A DNA stretch of 35,613 nucleotides from positions 1-35,613 of the forward strand of contig JAEZZM010000008.1 in assembly GCA_023418575.1 (NCBI GenBank). The letters run 5' to 3'. This stretch comes from Actinomycetes bacterium. GTDB lineage: Bacteria > Actinomycetota > Coriobacteriia > Coriobacteriales > JAEZZM01. Under the pieces are notes generated by a model. It made no database searches and was not told where the DNA came from. It saw only the letters and a list, made by a program, of their open reading frames with translations. A program made the position numbers and the translations under genes. Position 1 is the stretch's first letter; each line of letters opens with the position of its first letter. Of this stretch, positions 17,218 to 23,968 are shown one piece after another.

Positions 17218-17247
17218 AATAAGGCCCACGTCTTACAACGCAGGCCT
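17218..17247 (-). terminator. First hairpin terminator after rplA
   Basis: On the minus strand AGGCCTGCG pairs with CGTGGGCCT (9 bp, two G-U pairs, eight-base loop) and is followed by TATTTAT. It lies about 37 bp after the intact rplA stop, and a second, better terminator follows at 17126-17158. Confidence 0.6.
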
Positions 17248-17284
17248 AACATGTTTAAAATATCTAGCTTCGTCTCTACGAGGC

Positions 17285-17644
17285 TTAGTTCTCCTCAGCA
17301 AGAAGGTTATGAACCTTAGTTTGGTCAAAAGCAACACCAGGTCCCATGGTTGAAGCAACGCTTACAGACTTGATGTACTTACCCTTAGCACTAGCAGGCT
17401 TTACACGTAAAATTTCATCAAGAAGAGCGCCGTAATTCTCGGTAAGCTGCTCTGCGCTAAATGAAACCTTTCCTAGAGGAACGTGGCAAATACCAAAGCG
17501 GTCTGCACGATACTCTACACGGCCTGCCTTGAGTTCTGAAACCATCTTAGCAACATCCATAGTTACCGTACCAAGCTTGGGGTTAGGCATAAGATTGCGA
17601 GGACCAAGGATCTTACCAAGGCGTCCTACCTTAGCCATCATATC
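17285..17644 (-). repeat. rplA 3' segment, partner of the truncated copy
   Basis: This part of the intact rplA gene is the direct-repeat partner of 12619-12981. The two repeats bound a unique segment of about 4.3 kb (12982-17284) that carries the bacteriocin cassette. Identity begins abruptly at 17644 and continues to the stop codon, weakening only in the final codons; beyond the stop the flanks are unrelated. Confidence 0.9.
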
Positions 17645-17998
17645 TGGAGTTGCAATAGCTGCATCAAAGTTGATGTTACCAGCCTGGATATCTGCAACAA
17701 GCTCATCAGAGCCAACTACCTCAGCGCCTGCCTCCTGAGCTTCACGTGCCTTATCGCCTTCTGCAAAAACAGCCACACGAATGCTCTTACCGGTTCCGTG
17801 AGGAAGTGAGATTGAACCGCGGATCTGCTGGTCAGCTTTGCGGGTGTCAATTCCCAGACGGAAGTGAGCTTCTACGGTCTCATCGAACTTAGCCTGCGCA
17901 AGCTCTTTAACAAGCTTTAAACCTGCGAGAGGAGCGTAGAGCTTACCTGCTTCTACCTTCTCGGCAGCTGCACGATATTTTTTGCCATGCTTTGCCAT
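17285..17998 (-). CDS. rplA: 50S ribosomal protein L1
   Basis: This 237-residue L1 protein binds 23S rRNA at the mobile L1 stalk near the E site and in many bacteria represses its own operon. The length and both domains are complete: domain I is built from the N- and C-terminal parts, domain II from about residues 68-160. The signature region with GRLGKILGPRNLMPNPK is present. ATG 17998 has AGGAGG nearby. It follows rplK by about 90 bp. Its 3' half (17285-17644) is duplicated at 12619-12981, and its C-terminal tail differs from that of the duplicate, so the present gene may be a hybrid formed by recombination. Two terminators follow it. Confidence 0.97.
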   Translation of the reverse strand: MAKHGKKYRAAAEKVEAGKLYAPLAGLKLVKELAQAKFDETVEAHFRLGIDTRKADQQIRGSISLPHGTGKSIRVAVFAEGDKAREAQEAGAEVVGSDELVADIQAGNINFDAAIATPDMMAKVGRLGKILGPRNLMPNPKLGTVTMDVAKMVSELKAGRVEYRADRFGICHVPLGKVSFSAEQLTENYGALLDEILRVKPASAKGKYIKSVSVASTMGPGVAFDQTKVHNLLAEEN

Positions 17999-18087
17999 CT
18001 TATTTACCTCCTGTGGTCAACGAGCATATGCTCTCCCACATCGACTTAATTATGAACCAAAACTATTAGATTTAGTTTCTACAGGGT

Positions 18088-18516
18088 TTAGTTTTCTGCA
18101 ATGGTAACGCCCATTGAGCGAGCAGTACCAGCAACAACTTTCTTAGCAGCCTCAATGTCATTAGCGTTAAGATCTGGGAGCTTAATCTCAGCAATGCGAG
18201 TAAGTTCTGCCTGTGAGAGCTCTCCTACCTTATCGCGCTGAGGAACAGCTGAACCGCTCTTGAGCTTAAGAGCCTCTTTGATCAATACTGCAGCTGGAGG
18301 AGTCTTAGTTACAAAGGTAAATGACTTATCCTCATAAACAGTAATCTCAACAGGGATAATGGTGCCCTGCTGATCTGCGGTAGCAGCATTAAACTGCTGG
18401 CAGAACTGCATAATATTAACTTGTGCAGCACCAAGAGCTGGACCTACTGGAGGAGCTGGGTTTGCAGCACCTGCAGGAATTTGAAGTTTAATAAAGTTGG
18501 TGACTTTTTTAGCCAT
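18088..18516 (-). CDS. rplK: 50S ribosomal protein L11
   Basis: This 142-residue protein forms part of the GTPase-associated centre with L10 and 23S rRNA. The N-terminal domain with the conserved proline-rich start (LQIPAGAANPAPPVGPALG) and the C-terminal rRNA-binding domain (TVAGTARSMGV-like end) are complete. ATG 18516 has AAAGG upstream. It is the first ribosomal gene after nusG and is followed by rplA. Confidence 0.97.
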   Translation of the reverse strand: MAKKVTNFIKLQIPAGAANPAPPVGPALGAAQVNIMQFCQQFNAATADQQGTIIPVEITVYEDKSFTFVTKTPPAAVLIKEALKLKSGSAVPQRDKVGELSQAELTRIAEIKLPDLNANDIEAAKKVVAGTARSMGVTIAEN

Positions 18517-18627
18517 TATGAAAACCTTTCATCAACCTAGCCTGAAGCTAGGGCTACAGTTTATTATCAAAAGGATTCATGAGAAGCTTTTCACCAAGGG
18601 GTGAACATGAACCTTCTTTGATACACA

Positions 18628-19164
18628 CTAATCAAGCAAGCTTATCTGGTCAAAGGAAAGCTCAACGGGGGTCTCACGACCAAAGATTGAAACCATGACC
18701 TTAACCTTACCAGATGCGGCGTCAACCTCTGATACCAGGCCATCAAAATCTGCAAGAGGGCCTGAGATAACCTTAATTGAATCACCCACATTAATATCAG
18801 AAGAGGTGCATTGAGGCTCCTGATTTGCCTCTGATCTCTTCATGATCTTATTGAACTCTTCGCGTGAAAGAGGAACGGGCTTACCTTCTGCTCCAACAAA
18901 GCCGGTAACTCCTGGAGTATTTCTTACCGCAGACCAAGATCTATCATCAAGTTCCATGCGGATCAGAACGTAGCCAGGCATTACTTTTTTCTCAGAGCTT
19001 ACGCGGCGGCCACCTTCTTTAATCTCAACCACTTCTTCTGTGGGGATTTTGATATCAAAGATGTTGCCTTCAAGGCCCATACTTTCAATGCGATGCTCTA
19101 GATCTGATTTAACTCGATTTTCATAACCTGAGTAGGTATGAAGAACGTACCAGCGTTTAGCCAT
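18628..19164 (-). CDS. nusG: Transcription termination/antitermination protein NusG
   Basis: The 178-residue NusG binds RNA polymerase and couples transcription to translation or Rho. The N-terminal NGN domain begins at RWYVLHTYSGYE and contains the conserved MPGYVLIRM segment. The C-terminal KOW domain (about 125-178) has GDSIKVISGPLADFDG. The length is close to the minimal bacterial form, without the long N-terminal extension seen in many actinobacteria. It starts 6 bp after secE ends, the classical secE-nusG pair. Confidence 0.96.
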   Translation of the reverse strand: MAKRWYVLHTYSGYENRVKSDLEHRIESMGLEGNIFDIKIPTEEVVEIKEGGRRVSSEKKVMPGYVLIRMELDDRSWSAVRNTPGVTGFVGAEGKPVPLSREEFNKIMKRSEANQEPQCTSSDINVGDSIKVISGPLADFDGLVSEVDAASGKVKVMVSIFGRETPVELSFDQISLLD

Positions 19165-19170
19165 AGTTAA

Positions 19171-19479
19171 CTACCTCAATCCGGCAAATGCCACAAATAG
19201 AGGGATGATCAGAGAGTCAATGATATAGATGAAAATACCAAAGAAAATAAGAGTTGCAAGCACAACCATGGTGTAATTGAGAACATCAGATCTGGTTGGC
19301 CAAACAACACGATGAAGCTCATGTCTAACATCTTTTAAGTAGCTACCAAAACGCTTGAAGCTTCCTGGCTGCTTATCTTGAGACTTCTTTACATTTTGCT
19401 TCTTGTTTTGCTTAACAACTGAATTTTGAGAAGCTTTCTTTGAGCTTTGATCCTCAGCTGTTTTTTGCTTAGTTGCCAT
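19171..19479 (-). CDS. secE: Preprotein translocase subunit SecE
   Basis: This 102-residue subunit stabilises SecY in the translocon. It has a highly charged Lys/Gln-rich N-terminus (1-45), the conserved amphipathic segment ending in V-V-W-P-T-R (about 46-66) and one transmembrane helix (about 70-98). That is the standard single-helix form of Gram-positive bacteria. ATG 19479 is preceded by AGGA. It lies between tRNA-Trp and nusG. Confidence 0.95.
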   Translation of the reverse strand: MATKQKTAEDQSSKKASQNSVVKQNKKQNVKKSQDKQPGSFKRFGSYLKDVRHELHRVVWPTRSDVLNYTMVVLATLIFFGIFIYIIDSLIIPLFVAFAGLR

Positions 19480-19547
19480 CTTATTCCTAACAGTTATGAG
19501 CTACAAACGAGTGGTAATGCCTACCATCTCTCGCTCGAACAACATGC

Positions 19548-19584
19548 AAAACGGCACTCCTCTTGAAATCCAAGAGGGGTGCCG
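19548..19584 (-). terminator. Terminator between tRNA-Trp and secE
   Basis: On the minus strand CGGCACCCCTCTTG pairs with CAAGAGGAGTGCCG (14 bp, one C-A mismatch) around a five-base loop, followed by TTTTGC. It ends the rpmG/tRNA-Trp transcript before secE. On the plus strand the mismatch becomes a G-U pair. Confidence 0.75.
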
Positions 19585-19594
19585 GAAAAGTTTT

Positions 19595-19670
19595 TGGCAG
19601 GCTAGGTAGGACTCGAACCCACAACATGCGGTTTTGGAGACCGCCGCTCTACCATTGGAGCTACTAGCCT
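19595..19670 (-). tRNA. tRNA-Trp (CCA)
   Basis: A complete cloverleaf of 76 nt including an encoded CCA end. The acceptor stem is AGGCTAG/CTAGCCT with discriminator G, the anticodon stem-loop has CCA, and the T-loop is GGTTCGAGTCC. It occupies the usual place between rpmG and secE. Confidence 0.95.
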
Positions 19671-19679
19671 ATATGCACA

Positions 19680-19829
19680 CTAGCGAGTTTCTTTGTGCAA
19701 GGTGTGCTTCTGGCACCAAGGGCAGTACTTCTTGAACTCAATGCGCTCAGGGTTGTTCTGCTTGTTTTTCTTGGTGGTATAGTTACGGCGCTTGCATTCA
19801 GAGCAGGCCAGAGTAACTAAAGTACGCAT
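19680..19829 (-). CDS. rpmG: 50S ribosomal protein L33
   Basis: A 49-residue L33 of the zinc-binding type, reading MRTLVTLACSECKRRNYTT and ending with HTLHKETR. Four cysteines at positions 9, 12, 36 and 39 (two CxxC pairs) can hold a zinc ion, so this is the C+ paralogue rather than the zinc-free one used under zinc shortage. ATG 19829 follows a GGAGG site. It lies between tuf and tRNA-Trp. Confidence 0.95.
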   Translation of the reverse strand: MRTLVTLACSECKRRNYTTKKNKQNNPERIEFKKYCPWCQKHTLHKETR

Positions 19830-19969
19830 TTATATACCTCCTAGTTACTGGCACTCATATACGAGACCAGAAAGTTACCTTATCATGCTTTTCTTAAAGC
19901 TGTCAAGAAAAGCTTAAGCTGCTCACGTAACGTCCAGATATACAAGAGCCGCGAAATTAACAGCTTCGG

Positions 19970-20008
19970 TAATAAACCCGGCCAGTCCTAGGTGGATTGA
20001 CCGGGTTT
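19970..20008 (-). terminator. Terminator after tuf
   Basis: On the minus strand AAACCCGG pairs with CCGGGTTT, extended inward by several further pairs around a seven-base loop, and is followed by ATTA. It lies 23 bp after the tuf stop. Confidence 0.65.
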
Positions 20009-20031
20009 AAAGATATCTACAAATAAGTTAC

Positions 20032-21216
20032 TTATTTGATGATCTTAACTACACGACCTGAACCTACGGTACGGCCACCTTCACGGATAGCGAAGCGCAG
20101 ACCCTCTTCCATAGCGATAGGTGCGATAAGCTCAGCGGTGATCTCTACGTTGTCACCAGGCATAACCATCTCTACACCCTCTGGAAGGTGAGCAACACCA
20201 GTTACGTCAGTGGTGCGGAAGTAGAACTGAGGACGATAACCGCTGAAGAATGGGGTGTGACGTCCACCTTCTTCTTTGGTAAGAACGTATACCTGACCGG
20301 TAAAGTCAGTGTGAGGAGTTACGCTGCCTGGCTTGCAGAGAACCTGACCACGAACGATATCCTCGCGCTTAATACCACGGAGAAGAATACCTGCGTTGTC
20401 ACCAGCCTCAGCAGAATCAAGCATCTTGCGGAACATCTCAATACCGGTAACTACGGTCTTGGTGGTCTCACGGATACCAACGATTTCTACCTCGTCATTG
20501 AGCTTAACAGTACCACGCTCTACACGGCCGGTAGCAACGGTACCACGACCGGTAATGGTGAATACGTCCTCAACAGCCATGAGGAATGGCTTGTCGTTGT
20601 CACGATCTGGGGTTGGGATGTAGTCATCAACAGCAGCGATGAGCTCGAGGATCTTCTCAGCCCACTGTGCCTCACCATTGAGAGCACCAAGAGCAGAACC
20701 GCGGATGATTGGAGTATCATCACCGGGGAACTCATACTCAGAAAGGAGCTCACGGGTCTCCATCTCAACGAGGTCGATGAGCTCTTCGTCATCAACCATG
20801 TCGCACTTGTTCAGGAATACTACGATGTAAGGAACACCAACCTGACGTGCGAGAAGAATGTGCTCACGAGTCTGAGCCATAGGACCATCGGTTGCTGCGA
20901 TAACGAGGATTGCACCATCCATCTGAGCAGCACCAGTGATCATGTTCTTTACGTAGTCAGCGTGACCAGGGCAGTCAACGTGTGCATAGTGGCGAGTCTC
21001 TGACTCATACTCAATATGAGCAATAGAGATGGTAATACCACGCTCACGCTCTTCTGGAGCCTTATCGATGTTCTCAAATGCAGTAAAGTCTGCAAGGCCC
21101 TTCTCAGAAAGAACCTTAGAGATGGCTGCAGTCAAGGTGGTCTTACCGTGATCTACGTGACCAATGGTACCGATGTTTACATGTGGCTTAGAACGTTCAA
21201 ACTTAGCCTTAGCCAT
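20032..21216 (-). CDS. tuf: Elongation factor Tu
   Basis: The 394-residue GTPase delivers aminoacyl-tRNA to the ribosome. The G1 motif GHVDHGKT (about 18-25), the switch II DCPGHADY (about 79-86) and the NKCD nucleotide-specificity motif (about 134-137) are intact, and domains II and III are complete. ATG 21216 is preceded by AAGGAGGAGAG. There is no fusA or rpsL neighbour; instead tuf sits between a tRNA cluster and rpmG, so it is probably expressed in part from the tRNA promoter. The C-terminus (GRVVKIIK) is typical. Confidence 0.98.
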   Translation of the reverse strand: MAKAKFERSKPHVNIGTIGHVDHGKTTLTAAISKVLSEKGLADFTAFENIDKAPEERERGITISIAHIEYESETRHYAHVDCPGHADYVKNMITGAAQMDGAILVIAATDGPMAQTREHILLARQVGVPYIVVFLNKCDMVDDEELIDLVEMETRELLSEYEFPGDDTPIIRGSALGALNGEAQWAEKILELIAAVDDYIPTPDRDNDKPFLMAVEDVFTITGRGTVATGRVERGTVKLNDEVEIVGIRETTKTVVTGIEMFRKMLDSAEAGDNAGILLRGIKREDIVRGQVLCKPGSVTPHTDFTGQVYVLTKEEGGRHTPFFSGYRPQFYFRTTDVTGVAHLPEGVEMVMPGDNVEITAELIAPIAMEEGLRFAIREGGRTVGSGRVVKIIK

Positions 21217-21327
21217 TACTCTCCTCCTTAAAGGAAATTACTTGCCCAGGCCAAGCCCGGGTACACTCTCTAACTACGCAAATGACGAGCCAAGCTTCTA
21301 AGCTTAGCAACGTCATCAATAAACAAT

Positions 21328-21404
21328 TGGTAGCGGTAACTGGATTCGAACCAGTGACGCCACGGGTATGAACCGTGTGCTCTAGCCAACTGAGCTATAC
21401 CGCC
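21328..21404 (-). tRNA. tRNA-Met (CAT), elongator
   Basis: A 77-nt cloverleaf with an encoded CCA end. The anticodon loop is TTCATAC. The acceptor stem GGCGGTA/TACCGCT is fully paired with a terminal G-U, unlike the C-A mismatch of initiator tRNA, so this is the elongator form. A modified Ile-tRNA with CAT is less likely given the overall sequence. Confidence 0.93.
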
Positions 21405-21424
21405 ATAGCTTGTTATTGCACACA

Positions 21425-21500
21425 TGGAGCCCGCGACCGGACTTGAACCGGTGACCTCTTCGTTACCAACGAAGTGCTCTGCCGACTGAGCTACACGGGC
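21425..21500 (-). tRNA. tRNA-Thr (GGT)
   Basis: A 76-nt cloverleaf with an encoded CCA end. The acceptor stem is GCCCGTG/CGCGGGC, the anticodon loop TTGGTAA reads GGT, and the T-loop is normal. It lies between tRNA-Tyr and tRNA-Met. Confidence 0.95.
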
Positions 21501-21505
21501 AAACC

Positions 21506-21590
21506 TGGTGGGAGCGCAAGGATTCGAACCTTGGTAGGCATAGCCAACGGGTTTACAGCCCGTCCCCATTAACCGCTCGGGCACACTCCC
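21506..21590 (-). tRNA. tRNA-Tyr (GTA)
   Basis: An 85-nt class II tRNA with a long variable arm, anticodon loop CTGTAAA (GTA) and an encoded CCA end. It is the first gene of the tRNA-Tyr-Thr-Met-tuf series, starting about 70 nt after the predicted transcription start. Confidence 0.95.
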
Positions 21591-21665
21591 AGGTACATAC
21601 TTAGTGACTTAAACTGCGTTCTTCTTGGAACTTGTGAAGTACAATTTAAATCTCAAGCGTAGGTT

Positions 21666-21694
21666 ATATTACTTATCTATTTAGCTCATGTCAA
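21666..21694 (-). promoter_or_regulatory. Strong promoter of the tRNA-tuf operon
   Basis: On the minus strand a perfect TTGACA (21689-21694) and TAATAT (21666-21671) are spaced exactly 17 bp, about 75 bp before tRNA-Tyr. This is the best sigma-70 promoter in the window. Confidence 0.85.
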
Positions 21695-21776
21695 CACCAC
21701 ACACGCCCCCTGGCGTATCTACTTCATAAGGACTGCATATTTCAATCAGATTCCTCTAAACAGTCCTAGCTTAAGT

Positions 21777-21967
21777 TTATGCAATATCAAGAGCTTCTAA
21801 CCATTCATTATACCTGTCTTCACCTGGAAGTTCTATTGCAATATGAGCAAATCATGAATTAGCAGAAGCTCCTTTCCAATGCTTAGGTCCAAGCGTAATC
21901 AGTTTTTTCTTTTTTCTTCAATAAGTTTTGAAAACCACTGAACAATGGCGGGATCCTGTCGACTAAG
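21777..21967 (-). pseudogene. Remnant of a cupin-domain gene
   Basis: On the minus strand, one frame reads KLITLGPKHWKGASANS, then a stop, then FAHIAIELPGEDRYNEWLE and a stop at 21777. This matches the end of small cupin proteins of the mandelonitrile-lyase/quercetinase-like group, where a Trp codon is expected at the stop (TGG to TGA). Upstream, another frame reads DPAIVQWFSKLIEEKRKN, so at least one frameshift or deletion is also present. Nothing intact remains and no start can be assigned. The family call is from memory of the conserved end. Confidence 0.5.
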
Positions 21968-21992
21968 AACACTCTTAGTGGGTTCTATTTAT

Positions 21993-23864
21993 TTAGTGGG
22001 GTCTATTATTTTTAAATGTGACGATAAGATCAAGCAGTTCTTGCTTGTTTGAGACCATGCATTTTTGATACAGGCTGCTGGTGTAATTTCTTATTGTATG
22101 CTCTGATAAATGCAGAGCTTGGGCTATATAGGCCCTGCCCCTACCCTGCTGCAAGAAGCTAGCTATTTCTAGCTCTCGCTCACTTAAAGCGTAGTGATGG
22201 GCAAAATCTTTCATGACACTCACTGAATCTGCGGTCTGCAAGGCTGTATGTACATTAGACTGTGAATCGGCCATGTTTTTATCGGCTACAGCTTTATCGG
22301 CTATGTCTTTATCGGCTCTACCTTTAGCTGCTATTTTTTTATCGGCTGTGGCCGTATCGGCTATGTCTTTATCAGATATATCCTTATCTGTTCTGTCCTT
22401 AAATTCTAAGTCCCAGTTTTGTAACTTAATTGATTCTTTAGATAAAAGATGGCTGCCATAAAAACAAAAGATTACCAAGAGGAGCGATAAAAACATGGCG
22501 TAGATGAATTGCGCATGAAAAAAGCGTCCATCTACCTTATTGAGAAGCGCAATAAACAAGCTCAGGCTCATGCTCTTTATAAGAACATTTGCAAATAGTA
22601 AACCAGAGCAGTAAAAGCTACTGTCTCGCTTAAGGTAGATTCCCAGATAACACACTAGTATCCTCATAGCTATGGCTGCAATAAAATACAGACTTGTACT
22701 GATAAACGAGTAACTTATCAAAAATATCTGACTTGCTCTAGGGTGTAGATCTATATTGGAAACTATGGGACAAATAAAAAGCATGATAATAGCTGCACAA
22801 CTTAATACAAAACTACTTTTAAGATAAAAACTTGCTCTGCTTGAAATGCTTGCAGCCAGACACATGATCAAAGCTGCCATTCCAATGGCGCTTAAGGTAA
22901 TGATATTCTCGCTTAAACCAAAGCCCACTATGCTTACTACAATCCCTCTGCCCATCTGCTGCAGATTGTTTGAGCTAAGATAACTAAGATATTCAGTTCC
23001 TGCGCTGCTTGCCATAGAAAAGGCTGCAAAGCTCAAAATAAAACAGGCAGAATATATAAGCAAAGCCTTATGGTGTGATGCAAGTGCATGTGAACCATCT
23101 TGCTGCGATATTGCCTGCTGTTTTTGTTGCTGCTTTTGATGCACGTTTTGATGCACGTTTTGTTGCTTGCCGGGTAGCTGCACAGCAGCTGCGTCAGCGC
23201 CGCCTAGCTGCTGTAGGCTCAGAAGCCGCTGCCCTCCTTGCCTTGTATCCGCATCATCTAGCATCTTCTCAATTGCACTTACCACGAACAACAAAAAGAT
23301 GAGCATAAATAAGATCAATACCATAACAGTGAATGCCACTTGTGAGCTAGAAAGCAAGCATAAACAGATGGCAATAAGAGAAGCAATTAAAAATGAGAGC
23401 GGTATACTCTTAAGAATGGATGCCCTCATCAACCTAGCCATATAACTCAAGAAGAGGACATCAAGAAGGGAAAGCCCCAAAGCCATTAGCCCTGGGGCAT
23501 ATCTTGATTGAATGAGGCTTATGAGACTGGATTTAATATGAAAGAGCCCTGTATCTGCCAAAAGAAATAATAAAAGCGCTAGAACGGAAATACCAAGCGC
23601 AAAATACATTAAGCCAAGCATCCTGCGAGATTTCCAAAAGAAAAAGAATAGGCACAAAAAACCTAAGGTAAATAGCCTGGAAAAAGAATATGTGTCAGCA
23701 AATTCTTGTTTAATCTCAGGGCTCAAAAAATCCAGCCCAAAGCCTAAATATAGTCGCAGTGCACTAAGCAAGGCATAAGAAAGCATAAGCAGAATGCTAA
23801 GCACCAGCTTAGCATTCATGCCACTTAAACAATCCTGTAATTTTGAATGAATCACATCACCCAA
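21993..23864 (-). CDS. Membrane-embedded LuxR-type transcriptional regulator
   Basis: This 623-residue protein joins about twelve predicted transmembrane helices (in two blocks, about residues 15-205 and 265-485) to a C-terminal LuxR-type helix-turn-helix (about 558-618, with LSERELEIASFL and HLSEHTIRNYTSSLYQK). Such MFS-like/LuxR fusions are abundant in Coriobacteriia and are thought to sense a ligand at the membrane. The two helical blocks are linked by a Gln/His-rich low-complexity stretch (about 222-255), and the DNA-binding domain is tethered by a stretch of near-repeats of ADKxx (about 490-530). The start is uncertain: TTG 23864 has little ribosome binding site support, and GTG 23855 or the ATG at residue 16 are alternatives. 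The FMN-binding lipoprotein gene next door is a likely target. Confidence 0.8.
   Translation of the reverse strand: MGDVIHSKLQDCLSGMNAKLVLSILLMLSYALLSALRLYLGFGLDFLSPEIKQEFADTYSFSRLFTLGFLCLFFFFWKSRRMLGLMYFALGISVLALLLFLLADTGLFHIKSSLISLIQSRYAPGLMALGLSLLDVLFLSYMARLMRASILKSIPLSFLIASLIAICLCLLSSSQVAFTVMVLILFMLIFLLFVVSAIEKMLDDADTRQGGQRLLSLQQLGGADAAAVQLPGKQQNVHQNVHQKQQQKQQAISQQDGSHALASHHKALLIYSACFILSFAAFSMASSAGTEYLSYLSSNNLQQMGRGIVVSIVGFGLSENIITLSAIGMAALIMCLAASISSRASFYLKSSFVLSCAAIIMLFICPIVSNIDLHPRASQIFLISYSFISTSLYFIAAIAMRILVCYLGIYLKRDSSFYCSGLLFANVLIKSMSLSLFIALLNKVDGRFFHAQFIYAMFLSLLLVIFCFYGSHLLSKESIKLQNWDLEFKDRTDKDISDKDIADTATADKKIAAKGRADKDIADKAVADKNMADSQSNVHTALQTADSVSVMKDFAHHYALSERELEIASFLQQGRGRAYIAQALHLSEHTIRNYTSSLYQKCMVSNKQELLDLIVTFKNNRPH
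22266..22400. repeat. 15-bp period repeat encoding ADKxx units
   Basis: Degenerate repeats of the type TTTATCGGCTATGTC occur about eight times with a 15-bp period, encoding the charged tether before the DNA-binding domain of the LuxR regulator. The repeat number could vary between strains without changing the frame. Confidence 0.65.
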
Positions 23865-23875
23865 GGAAATCCTTG
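23862..23875. promoter_or_regulatory. Inverted repeat at the LuxR gene start
   Basis: CAAGGA-AA-TCCTTG overlaps the ribosome binding region of the LuxR gene. An 11-bp direct repeat AATCACATCAC lies on both sides (23850-23860 and 23885-23895). Autoregulation is possible but unproven. Confidence 0.3.
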
Positions 23876-23968
23876 CTCTGAAATAATCACATCACTGCGA
23901 AAAGCCGTACCGCAAAAACTTACAGGCTACATGCTTAGCATTTAAGCATCCGCCATTAAAAAGGCACC

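Larger units (their letters stand above)
21591..21992. other. Intergenic region between the tRNA cluster and the LuxR gene
   Basis: These 402 bp hold the tRNA-tuf promoter (21666-21694), an imperfect hairpin (AGGACTG at about 21728 with CAGTCCT near 21762) and a decayed cupin gene remnant (about 21777-21967). An 18-bp imperfect tandem repeat begins at about 21975 and runs into the end of the LuxR gene. No intact gene is present. Confidence 0.6.

Noticed and set aside
12982..17284. Integrase-driven element or insertion sequence
   Set aside because: No integrase, transposase, terminal inverted repeats or short target duplication is visible; only the long rplA repeats bound the segment.
20188..21003. 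Plus-strand ORF of 271 codons
   Set aside because: It lies completely antisense to tuf; the strong codon bias of tuf keeps the opposite frame open. No ribosome binding site and no protein-like composition.
21270..21584. Minus-strand ORF of 104 codons
   Set aside because: It is an artefact translation across the tRNA-Tyr, tRNA-Thr and tRNA-Met genes.
22266..22400. Short-period repeats considered as a CRISPR array
   Set aside because: The units are degenerate, 15 bp long and contiguous with no spacers, and they are in frame within a coding region.
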